Positions 25,087 through 34,089 of a stretch of 64,000 nt of DNA are shown here, piece after piece. Position numbers and translations under genes: made by a program. Positions within the stretch are counted from its first letter, which is position 1. Every line of letters begins with the position of its first letter. Origin of the DNA: Natrinema amylolyticum (GTDB lineage Archaea > Halobacteriota > Halobacteria > Halobacteriales > Natrialbaceae); contig NZ_JAIWPJ010000002.1 in assembly GCF_020515625.1 (NCBI RefSeq), forward strand, positions 992,001 to 1,056,000. The letters run 5' to 3'. Under the pieces are notes generated by a model. The model saw only the letters and a list, made by a program, of their open reading frames with translations. It was not told the DNA's origin and made no database searches.

Positions 25087-26484
25087 ATGGCGCAGCGTGA
25101 AACGTGGGCGACGAGAACAGGATTCATCCTCGCTGCAGTCGGCAGCGCGGTGGGGTTAGGAAACATCTGGCGGTTCCCGTTCGTCGCGGGTGAAGGCGGT
25201 GGGGCGGCGTTTCTGGTCGTGTACCTGCTGTTCGTCGGACTCATCGGGTTCCCGGCTATTCTGGTCGAGTTCGTCGTCGGCCGACGGACGGAGCGGAATC
25301 CGGTCGGCGCACTGATGGAACTGGGGGGGAACGCCTGGAAGTACGTCGGTGGCGTGTTCATCGTCACCGGATTCGTGATTCTGTCGTACTACAGCGTCGT
25401 CGCCGGCTGGTTCATTCGGTACTTCCTCGAGGGGTTCCGCGGGAGCTATGCGAGTCACCTCGCGAGCTACGAGAGCGCCGCGGCCGAAGCCGGCGTGCCG
25501 GCGACAGCGATCATGTTCGGTGAACTGTCGACCGGACTCGACGCGTTCGTGTTACACACGATCTTCATGGCGTTGACGATCGGAATCGTCGCCCTCGGTA
25601 TCCGCCGCGGCATCGAAGCCGCGACGAAGCTGATGGTTCCCGCGATCGTGCTCTTGCTCGTCGGAATGGCGGTCTGGGCGTTCACCCTCCCCGATTCCGG
25701 GGCGGGCTACTCGTACTATCTCTCCCCGGACTTCGGCGTCATCCTCGAGAACTGGACCGAACTCCTGCCCGCAGCGGCCGGACAGGCGTTCTTCACGCTC
25801 TCGCTCGGGATGGGCGTGATGATTACCTATGCGTCCTACCTCGGCGAGGACCGAAACCTGACCAGAGACGCCCTCACGATCATCGGGTTCGACACCGGTA
25901 TCGCGTTCCTAACTGGCCTGGTCGTCTTCCCGATCTTCTTCGCGGGTGGGATCACTGAACCCGGCGAGGGCGGTGCCGGCGCGATTTTCGTGTCGATGAC
26001 GGACGCGTTCGCGACCCTCTCCGGCGGCCGCATCCTCGGCCTCCTGTTCTTCGGGACCGTCGCGATCGCGGCCCTCTCGAGTGCAATCTCTCTGCTCGAG
26101 GTCGTGACCGCGTACGTGATCGACGAAAAGGGGGTAGACCGATGGAAGGCGGCGCTGGGAATGGGCACGGTCATCTACCTGCTCGGGATTCCGGTCACGT
26201 ACGACCTGATCTTCCTCGACCTGCTCGACCTGTTCGCCGACGGGATTCTGCTGGTGTTCGGCGCGCTCGTACTCATGTTGCTCGTCGGCTGGGTCGCACC
26301 GCGGTTCGCCGTCGACGAACTCTCGAAGGGGATCGGCGATCTCGGCGCGCTGGGACAGGCGTGGATCTGGGCGGTCCGCGTTCCGATTATCGTCGTCCTC
26401 GCCGTCTCCCTGTACCTGGGTCTCGTGGACTATATCGACTTCCTCACCGGGCCCTTCTCGGACTGGGTCAGCCAAAACCTGTAA
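25087..26484 (+). CDS. Sodium-dependent amino-acid transporter, NSS/SNF family
   Basis: 465 residues with 11-12 helices. The first helix has the family signature TRTGFILAAVGSAVGLGNIWRFPFVAGEGGGAAFL, with the unwound GNIWRFP segment that binds Na+ and substrate in LeuT. Helix 6 region FTLSLGMGVMITYASYL and helix 8 region AIAALSSAISLLEVVTAY carry the other Na+ site residues. It should import an amino acid with Na+. It stands alone next to the liv operon, so two amino-acid uptake systems are adjacent and divergent. Confidence 0.92.
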   Translation: MAQRETWATRTGFILAAVGSAVGLGNIWRFPFVAGEGGGAAFLVVYLLFVGLIGFPAILVEFVVGRRTERNPVGALMELGGNAWKYVGGVFIVTGFVILSYYSVVAGWFIRYFLEGFRGSYASHLASYESAAAEAGVPATAIMFGELSTGLDAFVLHTIFMALTIGIVALGIRRGIEAATKLMVPAIVLLLVGMAVWAFTLPDSGAGYSYYLSPDFGVILENWTELLPAAAGQAFFTLSLGMGVMITYASYLGEDRNLTRDALTIIGFDTGIAFLTGLVVFPIFFAGGITEPGEGGAGAIFVSMTDAFATLSGGRILGLLFFGTVAIAALSSAISLLEVVTAYVIDEKGVDRWKAALGMGTVIYLLGIPVTYDLIFLDLLDLFADGILLVFGALVLMLLVGWVAPRFAVDELSKGIGDLGALGQAWIWAVRVPIIVVLAVSLYLGLVDYIDFLTGPFSDWVSQNL

Positions 26485-26505
26485 CCAGCCGTTCGCCGTC
26501 TCTTC

Positions 26506-27240
26506 TCAGGCCTCGCCGTACACCGGCACGGCAGCGCCGCTCGTCACCGCGGCCCCGTCGCTACAGAGGAAGGCCATCACGTCCGCGATCTCGAGCGGAT
26601 CGACCCACTCGTCGTGATCGGCGTCGGGCATCATCTCTCGGTTCATCGGCGTGTCGATCACGCTCGGCATGACGCAGTTCGCGCGGACGGTCCCGCGGTT
26701 CTCCTCGGCCAGCGTCTCCGTCAGTAGCCGGATACCGGCCTTCGTGATCCGGTAGGGGCCGTCGCCCTCGCCGCCCTCGAGCGAGGAGCGCGCGCTGATA
26801 CTGACGATCGATCCGTCCGTTTCCTGCAGGGTCGGGAGGGCGTGTTTGGACGCCAGAAACGCGGTCTTCAGGTTGACGTCGACGAGCATCTCGAATTCCT
26901 CGAGATCGGTGTCTTCGACGTGGTCGCCGCCGCGCCACGTCCCGGCGATGTTCAGCAGGTGGTCGATCCGGCCGTGATCGTCGACGACGGACTCCATCAG
27001 GGCCGCGACGTCGCCCTCGTCGGTCAGATCGGCCTCGTAGAACGCGAGGTCGGACTCGTCGGCGGGGTCGGCCTCGAGCAGACTGTCCTCCTCGTCCGGG
27101 GCGATCACGTCGACGGCACAGACCGTCGCGCCCGCCTCGCGGAAGCGGTCGACGGCCGCGCTGCCGAGCGCGCCGCTGGCTCCGGTGATCACCGCGACGG
27201 TCCCGTCGAAATCGACGTCGAACTCGGTCGTGACTGCCAT
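26506..27240 (-). CDS. SDR family oxidoreductase
   Basis: 244 residues. TGASGALG (residues 19-26) is the NAD(P) glycine motif; LLNIAGTWRGG is the NAG-like motif; the catalytic residues are in SISARSSLEGGEGDGPYRITKAG (Ser then YxxxK). DVIAPDEEDSLL at the end of strand 2 carries an Asp, which favours NAD over NADP. C-terminal VYGEA closes a standard short-chain dehydrogenase. Substrate unknown; no neighbouring pathway genes. The ATG at 27240 gives the usual N-terminal length. Confidence 0.88.
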   Translation of the reverse strand: MAVTTEFDVDFDGTVAVITGASGALGSAAVDRFREAGATVCAVDVIAPDEEDSLLEADPADESDLAFYEADLTDEGDVAALMESVVDDHGRIDHLLNIAGTWRGGDHVEDTDLEEFEMLVDVNLKTAFLASKHALPTLQETDGSIVSISARSSLEGGEGDGPYRITKAGIRLLTETLAEENRGTVRANCVMPSVIDTPMNREMMPDADHDEWVDPLEIADVMAFLCSDGAAVTSGAAVPVYGEA

Positions 27241-27310
27241 ACCGTACGGTGCGTGGGCCGTTCGTATCAAAGGGAGGGGCGGGGAAGCGTCGCCGAGCGT
27301 CGGATCGGCG

Positions 27311-27763
27311 CTACGAGCCGTTCGTCGGCAGGGCGGCCCGCCTGAACCAGAAGTCCGCGACCGCCTCGACCATCTCGTCGTACTCCTCGGGATCGGTCGG
27401 TTTCATGAGATAGGCGTTTGCCGCGAGCTCGTAACTCGCGTGAACGTCTTCGACCGTCGCCGATCGCGTCAAGACGAGCACGGGAAGTCGCGCGAGCGCC
27501 GGCTCGTCCGTGATCGCCTCGAGGAGCTCGAGACCGCTCATTCGCGGCAGATCCAGATCCAGCAAGACGAGATCCGGGATCGGGACCGACGGCGGCTCGT
27601 CGCCGCGGTCAGTCAGCATCGTCAGCGCCTCGTCACCGTCGGTGGCGACGTGGACCGACGTTTCGACGTCTACCCCGTCGAACGCCTCGCGGATGAGCCG
27701 AACGTCCTCGGTCTCGTCCTCGACGAGCAACACGTCGACCGAATCGCGATCGCGGCCGCTCAT
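27311..27763 (-). CDS. Single-domain response regulator (CheY-like)
   Basis: 150 residues, one receiver domain. VLLVEDETEDVRLIREAF gives the acidic pair (Glu15/Asp16), LVLLDLDLPRMSGLELL the phospho-acceptor Asp69, VLTRSATVEDVHASYELAANAYLMKPTDPEEY the conserved Thr/Ser and Lys. The layout resembles Rcp1-type regulators that pair with phytochrome-like or orphan histidine kinases in haloarchaea. No output domain and no kinase gene nearby. Confidence 0.9.
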   Translation of the reverse strand: MSGRDRDSVDVLLVEDETEDVRLIREAFDGVDVETSVHVATDGDEALTMLTDRGDEPPSVPIPDLVLLDLDLPRMSGLELLEAITDEPALARLPVLVLTRSATVEDVHASYELAANAYLMKPTDPEEYDEMVEAVADFWFRRAALPTNGS

Positions 27764-27946
27764 AGCCGGATCACGATTGCTGAGCGAGTCTGTGGGTCAT
27801 CCAATCCAGTAATCGTCCCCATCTAGTCAGGGTATCGCTTTAAGATTGCTTGCTAAGTAATTTGGAGGTCCCCGAAAGTTGCGTTCGAAAACAGTCCCTG
27901 CGACCGAGCGCGGCACTGAAATCCGCGGCTTCCGATTGGCCGGTAA

Positions 27947-28612
27947 ATGCGACTCATCGCACATCGCGGCTTCGCCGCGACCGCTCCCGAGAACACGATC
28001 GGTGCCGTCCGGGCCGCCGCCGAGCGCGCCGACGCCGTCGAGTTCGACGTGCGCCGCTGTGGCTCCGGCGAACTCGTGGTCGTCCACGACGAGACGATCG
28101 ACCGCGTCACCGACGGCTCGGGCCCCGTCGCAGGGGTTACCCTCGCGGAGCTCACCGACTACCCGGTGCTCGAGTCCGACGAGCGGATTCCGACCCTCGC
28201 GGACATGCTCGCGGCCCTGCCGCCGTCCGTCGAGGTCAATCTCGAACTCAAGGAGCCGGGCATCGCCGCGGACGTCCTCGCGGTCCTCGAGGACGCGGCC
28301 GTCGACAACCGCGTCGTCGCGACGTCCTTTCTGGTCGACGAACTGCGGGCGATCCGCGAGCGCGATCCGGACCGGCCGATCGGATTACTGGCGAGTCGTC
28401 ACCTCGAGACGCCGGTCACCACGGCGGTCGAACTCGACTGTGACGTCCTCGGCGCGAGTCGCTGGCGCTGTCTGGCGACCGGAATCGTCCCGCGGGCGAA
28501 AGCGGTGGGGCTCGAGGTCCACGCGTGGACGGTCGAACGGCGATCGATGGCGACCCTGCTCGGTCGTCGCGGCGTCGACTGCGTCTCGGCGGATCGGCCG
28601 ATCGCCGTGTGA
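27947..28612 (+). CDS. Glycerophosphodiester phosphodiesterase (GDPD/UgpQ)
   Basis: 221 residues. LIAHRGFAATAPENTIGAVRAA (residues 3-24) holds the HRG..PENT motif with the catalytic His; EFDVRRCGSGELVVVHDETIDR supplies the metal-binding Glu/Asp and the second catalytic His (HD). VNLELKEPG and the end VHAWTVERRSMATLLGRRGVDCVSADRP complete the TIM barrel. It hydrolyses glycerophosphodiesters to glycerol phosphate and alcohol. It starts at an ATG preceded by an A/T-rich gap and converges with the DUF7344-type gene at 2 bases. Confidence 0.9.
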   Translation: MRLIAHRGFAATAPENTIGAVRAAAERADAVEFDVRRCGSGELVVVHDETIDRVTDGSGPVAGVTLAELTDYPVLESDERIPTLADMLAALPPSVEVNLELKEPGIAADVLAVLEDAAVDNRVVATSFLVDELRAIRERDPDRPIGLLASRHLETPVTTAVELDCDVLGASRWRCLATGIVPRAKAVGLEVHAWTVERRSMATLLGRRGVDCVSADRPIAV

Positions 28613-28614
28613 CT

Positions 28615-28929
28615 TCACTCGCTCGCCGGAGCGAACTCCCGACACGTCGCAAGCAGTTCCAGGGTCGCGCTGACGTCCTCGAATCGGGGTCCCCGCTCGA
28701 CGCAACTGATGTCGGAACTCCAGTCGATAAACCCGTACTGTTCCAGTTTCGGCAGGTGAACGTGGTGATATTCGATCCTCGTCGACTTCCCGCCTCTCGA
28801 ATCGGGCGGTAACGTCTCGAGTGATCTCGGCGAATCCGTCCGCGGAGCGTCCTCCAAGAGGTCAAATAGCAGTCGACGTCGGTGCGGGTTCGACAACGCA
28901 TCGTACAATTCGTCTCGGAGGTGACTCAT
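28615..28929 (-). CDS. Winged-helix DUF7344-type regulator
   Basis: 104 residues. The start LRDELYDALSNPHRRRLLFDLLED is the first helix pair of a haloarchaeal ArsR-like winged helix (N.RRR.LL..L), and IEYHHVHLPKLEQYGFIDWSSD is the recognition helix and wing (HHVHLPKL). These DUF7344 proteins are abundant in haloarchaea and presumed transcription regulators. The ATG at 28929 starts the conserved part; nine further upstream codons are not needed. Confidence 0.8.
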   Translation of the reverse strand: MSHLRDELYDALSNPHRRRLLFDLLEDAPRTDSPRSLETLPPDSRGGKSTRIEYHHVHLPKLEQYGFIDWSSDISCVERGPRFEDVSATLELLATCREFAPASE

Positions 28930-29074
28930 ATACGAGCGAAGAGACGACGTCCCCACGTATATACTTCCGTCCTAACGAGGGATGAAAGATTTGTTCTGAT
29001 TATCCGGGTGAATCGATTTCCGGTCGATTCTCACGGCTCTCGGACGACTGACTCGTCGGAAATCGAGCGCGGGT

Positions 29075-29464
29075 CTACTCGCCGACGGTCGTCACGGTCA
29101 CGGTCCGGGTTCGCGGCCCGTCACACTCGACGAGCAACACCGACTGCCACGTCCCCAGTGCCAACTCCCCGTTCTCGACCGGTATCGTCACGTCCGGCCC
29201 GATCAGCGCCGCTCGCAGATGGGCGTCCGCATTGCCGTCCAGCTCGTCGTGTGCGTGCCCCTCGTCGGGCACGAGGTCGCGCAGGAACGACTCGAGGTCG
29301 CCGCGAAGTCGCGGCTCGTCCTCTTGGACGACGAGCCCTGCCGTCGTATGCTGAACGAAGGCGGTGCAAGTCCCCGACTCGAGGTCGTCCGGAACGGCCG
29401 CAGCGATGCGATCGGTCACGTCGACGGTCGTCGATCGGGACTCGGTCTCGACTGAAAACGCCAT
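29075..29464 (-). CDS. YjbQ/UPF0047 family protein
   Basis: 129 residues, standard length. AFVQHTTAGLVVQEDEP holds the conserved HTT motif, GHAHDELDGNADAHLRAALIGPDVTIPVENGELALGTWQSVLLVECDGPRTRTV has the His/Asn metal-site residues and the GTWQ..L.E.DGPR.R signature. Bacterial members show weak thiamine-phosphate synthase activity; the true role is unsettled. A TenA homologue is present 27 kb away, but there is no thi operon here. Confidence 0.88.
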   Translation of the reverse strand: MAFSVETESRSTTVDVTDRIAAAVPDDLESGTCTAFVQHTTAGLVVQEDEPRLRGDLESFLRDLVPDEGHAHDELDGNADAHLRAALIGPDVTIPVENGELALGTWQSVLLVECDGPRTRTVTVTTVGE

Positions 29465-29488
29465 GGTCGGCGAAACGGCAGCGAGAAT

Positions 29489-29570
29489 ATAGTAGCCACT
29501 GAAACGAGTTACACGCCGATCGAACAGCCGTCATGCGATCAGGTGTGTAGTGACTTTCAGTGGCTACTAT
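29489..29570. repeat. 82-bp palindromic MITE-like element
   Basis: Perfect 16-base terminal inverted repeats: ATAGTAGCCACTGAAA at 29489-29504 and its complement at 29555-29570. The symmetry continues imperfectly inward (TACAC facing GTGTA), leaving about 24 unmatched bases. It sits between yjbQ and the HEAT-repeat gene, with A/T-rich ends (ATATAG...CTACTAT) consistent with insertion at a TA. It encodes nothing. It may be a non-autonomous relative of a haloarchaeal IS element; copy number cannot be seen here. Confidence 0.6.
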
Positions 29571-29602
29571 CGTCTGCGTTCCGGTCCGCGTCGCGGTCGC
29601 GG

Positions 29603-30637
29603 CTACTGGCTCGTTGAAAGGCGTCTCACGGCCCACGAGGCGCGGTCGCGGACGTTCGGTGCCGGATCCTCGCTCGCGAGTTCTCGCAGCCGCGGCGCGG
29701 CCGCGTCGACGCCGCCGTGACCGAGCGCGACGCATGCGTTCGCCCGGACGTGCGGCTGGTCGTCCGCGAGGAGTTCGAGCAACTGCCCGCGAACCGTGTC
29801 GACCGCGTCATCGATCTCGGCGGCGACGCGAGCGACCGTGACCGCGGCGACGGCCCGCGTGTCCGGCTCGGGAAACGAAAGCGCCGCCTCGAGATCGGCA
29901 CAGACCGGTTCGACCGCCGCGGGATCGCGGTGGGCCACGTCGCCGAGACAGCCGATCGCGTCGTGTCGCAGGGATCGATCGTCGTGATCGACGAGCGCGG
30001 CGGCGTGCGCGACGAGCTCGAGGGAGGGGAGCTCTCCCTCGGATCGCGCCAGTCGACCGAGCGCTCGAAGCGCCGGCTCCCCGTTTTCGACCGGGTTCGC
30101 CGCCAGCGCATCGGTGAGCACCGGAGCCACCGGTTCGATCGCCGTCGGCTCCTCCCTCGAAACGTGAGCCAGCGCTCGAAGCCCCCAGTGGTCGTAGCCG
30201 CGTCGCCGGTCGAGCACGTCGGCGATCGCCTCGACGTGCTCGACGACGACGTCCGGCCGTTCGGCCGCGACGGCGGCGAGACAGCGGAGGAGCTCTCGCG
30301 TTAGCGGTTGATCGGCGCGCTCGCGGGCGACGGTCACGATCGCGCCGGTCGACGGCGCGACGTCGGTGGGTGCCTCGGCCGCCAGATCGGCGAGACAGGC
30401 GGCGACCTCACCGTGAAAATCCCCGTCGGGCCGCTCGAGCAGCGTCCGTAACTTCGGCACCGTCGGTGCACAGACCGCTCCCTGCCCCTGGTCGTCGATC
30501 GCGGTCCGAATCCGGCGGACGGCACCGCGTTGCTCGGCCGGATCCGGATCGTCGAGTCGTGTGAGTATCGACGGCAAATCGACCCCGGCGGCCCCCCGAC
30601 CCCGGGATTCGATGGCCTCGCCCCCGTCCCCATCCAT
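29603..30637 (-). CDS. HEAT-repeat protein
   Basis: 344 residues made of helical repeats: LTRLDDPDPAEQRGAVRRIRTAI, VPKLRTLLERPDGDFHGEVAACLADLA, LTRELLRCLAAVAAERPDVV, LVDHDDRSLRHDAIGCLGDVAHRDP, LSFPEPDTRAVAAVTVARVAAEI and LLADDQPHVRANACVALGHGG followed by LASEDPAPNVRDRASWAVRRL. That gives about eight HEAT units with the Asp-x-x-x-Val/Ala-Arg pattern. Such proteins act as scaffolds, or as bilin-lyase-like or phycocyanobilin partners; no specific role can be given. No signal peptide or membrane helix. Confidence 0.82.
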   Translation of the reverse strand: MDGDGGEAIESRGRGAAGVDLPSILTRLDDPDPAEQRGAVRRIRTAIDDQGQGAVCAPTVPKLRTLLERPDGDFHGEVAACLADLAAEAPTDVAPSTGAIVTVARERADQPLTRELLRCLAAVAAERPDVVVEHVEAIADVLDRRRGYDHWGLRALAHVSREEPTAIEPVAPVLTDALAANPVENGEPALRALGRLARSEGELPSLELVAHAAALVDHDDRSLRHDAIGCLGDVAHRDPAAVEPVCADLEAALSFPEPDTRAVAAVTVARVAAEIDDAVDTVRGQLLELLADDQPHVRANACVALGHGGVDAAAPRLRELASEDPAPNVRDRASWAVRRLSTSQ

Positions 30638-30737
30638 CGTGTCCCCTGCATTGGGGAACGGCGACGTAAGGGTTCTGGCCGACGACCCTCGAGTTGCTAC
30701 TCCCGAAAGTCGGACGGAGAACCCGAACCGAGCGGCC

Positions 30738-32768
30738 TCACGCGAGCCACTCGTCGGGTTTCGTGTCGTAGTCGACGTCGTCGGCCGCGAGGTGCTCGAC
30801 CTCCTCCCAGGGCACGTCCTCGGTCGTCACCGTCTCGCCGTTGTACCGGATCAGCTTCCCCTGCTCCTCGGGTTCCGGCTCGCGGTTGCGGCGCTTCGCC
30901 ACCTCGATATCGTGTTCGTCGACCTCCTTGACGATCGTCAGCAGGTTCACCGGCCGGCCCCACAGCTCGAAGATCCGCTTGAGCGTCTCCTTCGCCTGCC
31001 CCAGATCGAGCATGACGCCGTTGTACTGGTGGCCGAGCAGCAGCTCGTTCGCGTTGTTGTAGTTGCCGTCGTAGACCGCGATGGTCGGCTTCCCGAAGTT
31101 GGTGAACTGCAGCAGGAGCTTCTTCTTGACGTCCTCGGCCGCGTCGCTGGCGACGTGGAACTGCCCCGTCGCCTGCGAGTGTTCGTAGGTGAAGTAGTTG
31201 TTCTCCGTGATGAACTCCTGGGTCAGGAACTCGTCCAGGAAGGTCACGTCGTTGTGACTCTCCCGGACGTCGAACATCCGGTCCCAACCCGCCGTGAAGT
31301 CGACGTCCTCGAGCGCCTCCTCGATCGAGTCGTACCGCGCGTCGTCGAACAGGTAGCGGCCGATCCGCTCGAGTTCGTTCTGGTTGATCCGCTTGAGGAA
31401 GCCGCGGTGCTGACGCTTGACCAGCGAGTAGTGTCGCCGCGCCAGTCCCGCTTCGGTCAGCACCTTCCAGGGGTACTTCTCGACGTCGATCTCGCCCTCC
31501 TTGGCCCGCTCGAGCGCCTCGCGGTCGACCCACTCGTCAGAGACCGCCTCGAGCTGATCGAGCGTCTCGGGCGTGATCGTCTCGATCGCTTCCGGCGGCT
31601 CGAGCGCCGCGAGGACCTCGTCGAAGTCGACGACGTCGACGAGGTTGCGCCAGGAGATCCCCTCGACGCGCAGCAGGGCCTCGAGGACCTCCTGGCGGTT
31701 GGTCGTGTTCTCGACGTACTCCCAGAGCTCCATCCCGAGGCTGTAGGGGTTGAGCCCGCCCGACGCCAGGACCTTCGCCATGTGATCGGCGTAGTTGAGG
31801 AACTCGTCGTCGCCGGCGAACGCCTCGTCGGTCATCATCGTCGATTCCCAGTAGGCGGCCCACCCCTCGTTCATCACCTTCGTCATCTTCTGGGCGGCGA
31901 AGTAGTAGGCCTCCGCCCGCATCATGTCGAGGATGTCGCGTTGCCACTCCTCCATCTCGACGCCCCGATCGGCCTCGTCGTCGTACTGCTTGCCGTGCTC
32001 GCGGACGAACGCCAGCAGGTCCTTCTGTGGCTCCTCGGGGAAGGTCGCGCCGCCCTCTTCGCCCTCGAGTTTCTCGACCCACTCCTCGTTGAACACCTCG
32101 CCTTTGATCTCGTCGGAGAGCTCGAGTTCGTCTAACTTCTCGGCGAGGTCCTCGTCGATCTCCTCGATCGCGGGGCCGTCGACGTCGAGCCGGCGGCTGA
32201 ACACCTGATGCTGGTCGATATTGTCCTCGAGACTCAGACAGTGGTCGATCCACTTCTCGACCTCAGCGCGGTCGATGTCGGGATCGGACATGTACTCGTT
32301 GATGGCGCGGGCGTGGCGCTCGAGCATGGCCGCGGCGTTGACCTGATCCTCGTCCGCGCGCCCGCTGGTGAACATGCCGAACCAGTCGTTGTTTGCAAAG
32401 AAGTCCGAGTGGGCCTCGACGTGCGTGATGACCGCCTTCTGGTCGGCCACCGTGTTCGACTCCTGTAAGAACGCGTGGGCCGGGTTGTCGTTGTTGACGA
32501 TCTCGAAGGCCTTCCCGCCGCCGTACTGGCCCTGCTTTTGCTGTTTGTCGTACTGCATTCCCCACCGCCAGTGCGGGTACCGCGACTGGAACCCGCCGTA
32601 GGCGATGAGCTCGTTCATCTCGTCGTAGTCGATGATCCAGTACTTCACCGGATAGGGCTCGAGGCCGAGCTTCTCCGCGAGGTTCCGGGCCTCTTCGACC
32701 GGCTCCTCGAGCTCGCTAGCGATCGCCTGTTTGCGGAATCGATCCGCGTTGGAATTTGACTTACTCAT
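30738..32768 (-). CDS. SpoVR family protein
   Basis: 676 residues, longer than the usual 500 or so. The family core is clear: [48 protein letters not shown] near the N-terminus, [19 protein letters not shown] with conserved His and Asn, and [27 protein letters not shown] (the NEGWA motif). The C-terminus (after about 560) carries [34 protein letters not shown]. SpoVR is always linked to PrkA and DUF444 genes in bacteria and archaea, but its activity is unknown. It starts at ATG 32768, overlapping the DUF444 stop by 8 bases, and ends the operon. Confidence 0.92.
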   Translation of the reverse strand: MSKSNSNADRFRKQAIASELEEPVEEARNLAEKLGLEPYPVKYWIIDYDEMNELIAYGGFQSRYPHWRWGMQYDKQQKQGQYGGGKAFEIVNNDNPAHAFLQESNTVADQKAVITHVEAHSDFFANNDWFGMFTSGRADEDQVNAAAMLERHARAINEYMSDPDIDRAEVEKWIDHCLSLEDNIDQHQVFSRRLDVDGPAIEEIDEDLAEKLDELELSDEIKGEVFNEEWVEKLEGEEGGATFPEEPQKDLLAFVREHGKQYDDEADRGVEMEEWQRDILDMMRAEAYYFAAQKMTKVMNEGWAAYWESTMMTDEAFAGDDEFLNYADHMAKVLASGGLNPYSLGMELWEYVENTTNRQEVLEALLRVEGISWRNLVDVVDFDEVLAALEPPEAIETITPETLDQLEAVSDEWVDREALERAKEGEIDVEKYPWKVLTEAGLARRHYSLVKRQHRGFLKRINQNELERIGRYLFDDARYDSIEEALEDVDFTAGWDRMFDVRESHNDVTFLDEFLTQEFITENNYFTYEHSQATGQFHVASDAAEDVKKKLLLQFTNFGKPTIAVYDGNYNNANELLLGHQYNGVMLDLGQAKETLKRIFELWGRPVNLLTIVKEVDEHDIEVAKRRNREPEPEEQGKLIRYNGETVTTEDVPWEEVEHLAADDVDYDTKPDEWLA

Positions 32769-34089
32769 CTCGCTCACCTTCCGTACTGAGGATATCGTAG
32801 ATCGCGTCGGTCACGTCCGATTCGTCGTTGACGTACGCCACCGCGACGTCCTCGGCGTCGGTCCCGAAGTGGCGCTCTAACTCCTCGGCGTGAGTGGCGT
32901 TGATCGCGTTGCCGCTGGGCTGGGTCTCCACGTAGGCGTGGAGGTTCGCCGGGATCTGCTCCATCATCGGGATCACGCGCTCTTCGGTGTCGTTGCTCGA
33001 GTTCTCGGAGTCGCCCGCGGCGAAGACGTACCGGTTCCAGTCGGTCCAGGGATACTCCTCTAACAGTTCTTGGGCGAGTTCGTACGCGCTCGAGATCTTG
33101 GTGCCGCCGCCGCTGCGGATGCCGAAGAACTCGTCTCGATCGACCTGCCAGGCGTCGGCGTCGTGGGCGATGTAGACGAACTCGGCGTTGTCGTACTTGC
33201 CCTGGAGGTACCAGTCCAGTGGAGTGAAGGTCCGCTCGACGAGTTCGCGCTTCTTCTCTCGCATCGAGCCGGAGACGTCGCGGATGTTGACGACGACGAC
33301 GTTCTTCTCCTTCTCCTCGATAATCTCGGGGTGGCGGTAGCGCTCGTCCTCGCGGCGGAAGGGGACGTGTTTGACCCCCTCGCGGCGGATCTTCTGCTGG
33401 ACGCTCTCGCGCTCGACGTTCTCCTCGACGTCCTCGATGGAATCCCATTTCCCGCGTTCCTCGTCCGGAACGTCGTCGTAGGCCTCTTGGATCCAGGCCA
33501 TCGACACCGGGAGGCTCTCGCCGCGGGCCCACTCGAAGACCTCGCGGGGCTCGATCCCCTCGACCTTGCAGAGTTCGCGCAGGAACTCCTCGTCGAAGTC
33601 CATCGCGAGCTTGCGCTTGAGTCCCTCCTTGAACATCCGCTCGAAGTCGAGCGTGCTGTTGGGGCCGGAGCGGGTGAGATCCGTGAACGGTCCCTCCTTC
33701 TCCTCGACGACTTTCTTCCCCTTGGGATCGAGGTCGAGCCCGAGTTCCTCGTCGAGCTCCTGGGCGAACTCCTCGGGGTCCATCTCGTAGTACTCGTGCT
33801 CACCGCCCTCCTCGCCGGGCTCGCCGTCCTCGCCGTCGTCGTCGCCCGGCTGTGGCTGGGGCTGGCCGACCGGTTGGCCGGCGTCCGGCGTCCCGTCCTC
33901 GCCCTGTCCGACGCCGCCCTGATCGCGCTGATCGTACTCGAACTCCGGCAGCGAGACGATCTTGACCGGAATGTTGATCTCGCCCGGCCGGCTCTGTCCG
34001 AGGTCGCCGTACTGGATGAAGTCGGCCAGGTCCTCGCGGCGCTCTTCGCCGACTTCACGGAATCGCTCGAGGTCGTCTCTCAGTCCCAT
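32761..34089 (-). CDS. DUF444/YeaH family protein with von Willebrand A domain
   Basis: 442 residues. N-terminal [21 protein letters not shown], then a Gly/Pro/Glu-rich linker (about 65-115). The C-terminal half is a vWA domain: [26 protein letters not shown] has the MIDAS motif DVSGS, and [23 protein letters not shown] supplies the conserved Thr. This is the YeaH/YhbH family, partner of PrkA. The metal site is intact, so ligand binding is likely. The ATG at 34089 overlaps the PrkA stop by 10 bases. Confidence 0.92.
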   Translation of the reverse strand: MGLRDDLERFREVGEERREDLADFIQYGDLGQSRPGEINIPVKIVSLPEFEYDQRDQGGVGQGEDGTPDAGQPVGQPQPQPGDDDGEDGEPGEEGGEHEYYEMDPEEFAQELDEELGLDLDPKGKKVVEEKEGPFTDLTRSGPNSTLDFERMFKEGLKRKLAMDFDEEFLRELCKVEGIEPREVFEWARGESLPVSMAWIQEAYDDVPDEERGKWDSIEDVEENVERESVQQKIRREGVKHVPFRREDERYRHPEIIEEKEKNVVVVNIRDVSGSMREKKRELVERTFTPLDWYLQGKYDNAEFVYIAHDADAWQVDRDEFFGIRSGGGTKISSAYELAQELLEEYPWTDWNRYVFAAGDSENSSNDTEERVIPMMEQIPANLHAYVETQPSGNAINATHAEELERHFGTDAEDVAVAYVNDESDVTDAIYDILSTEGERDE

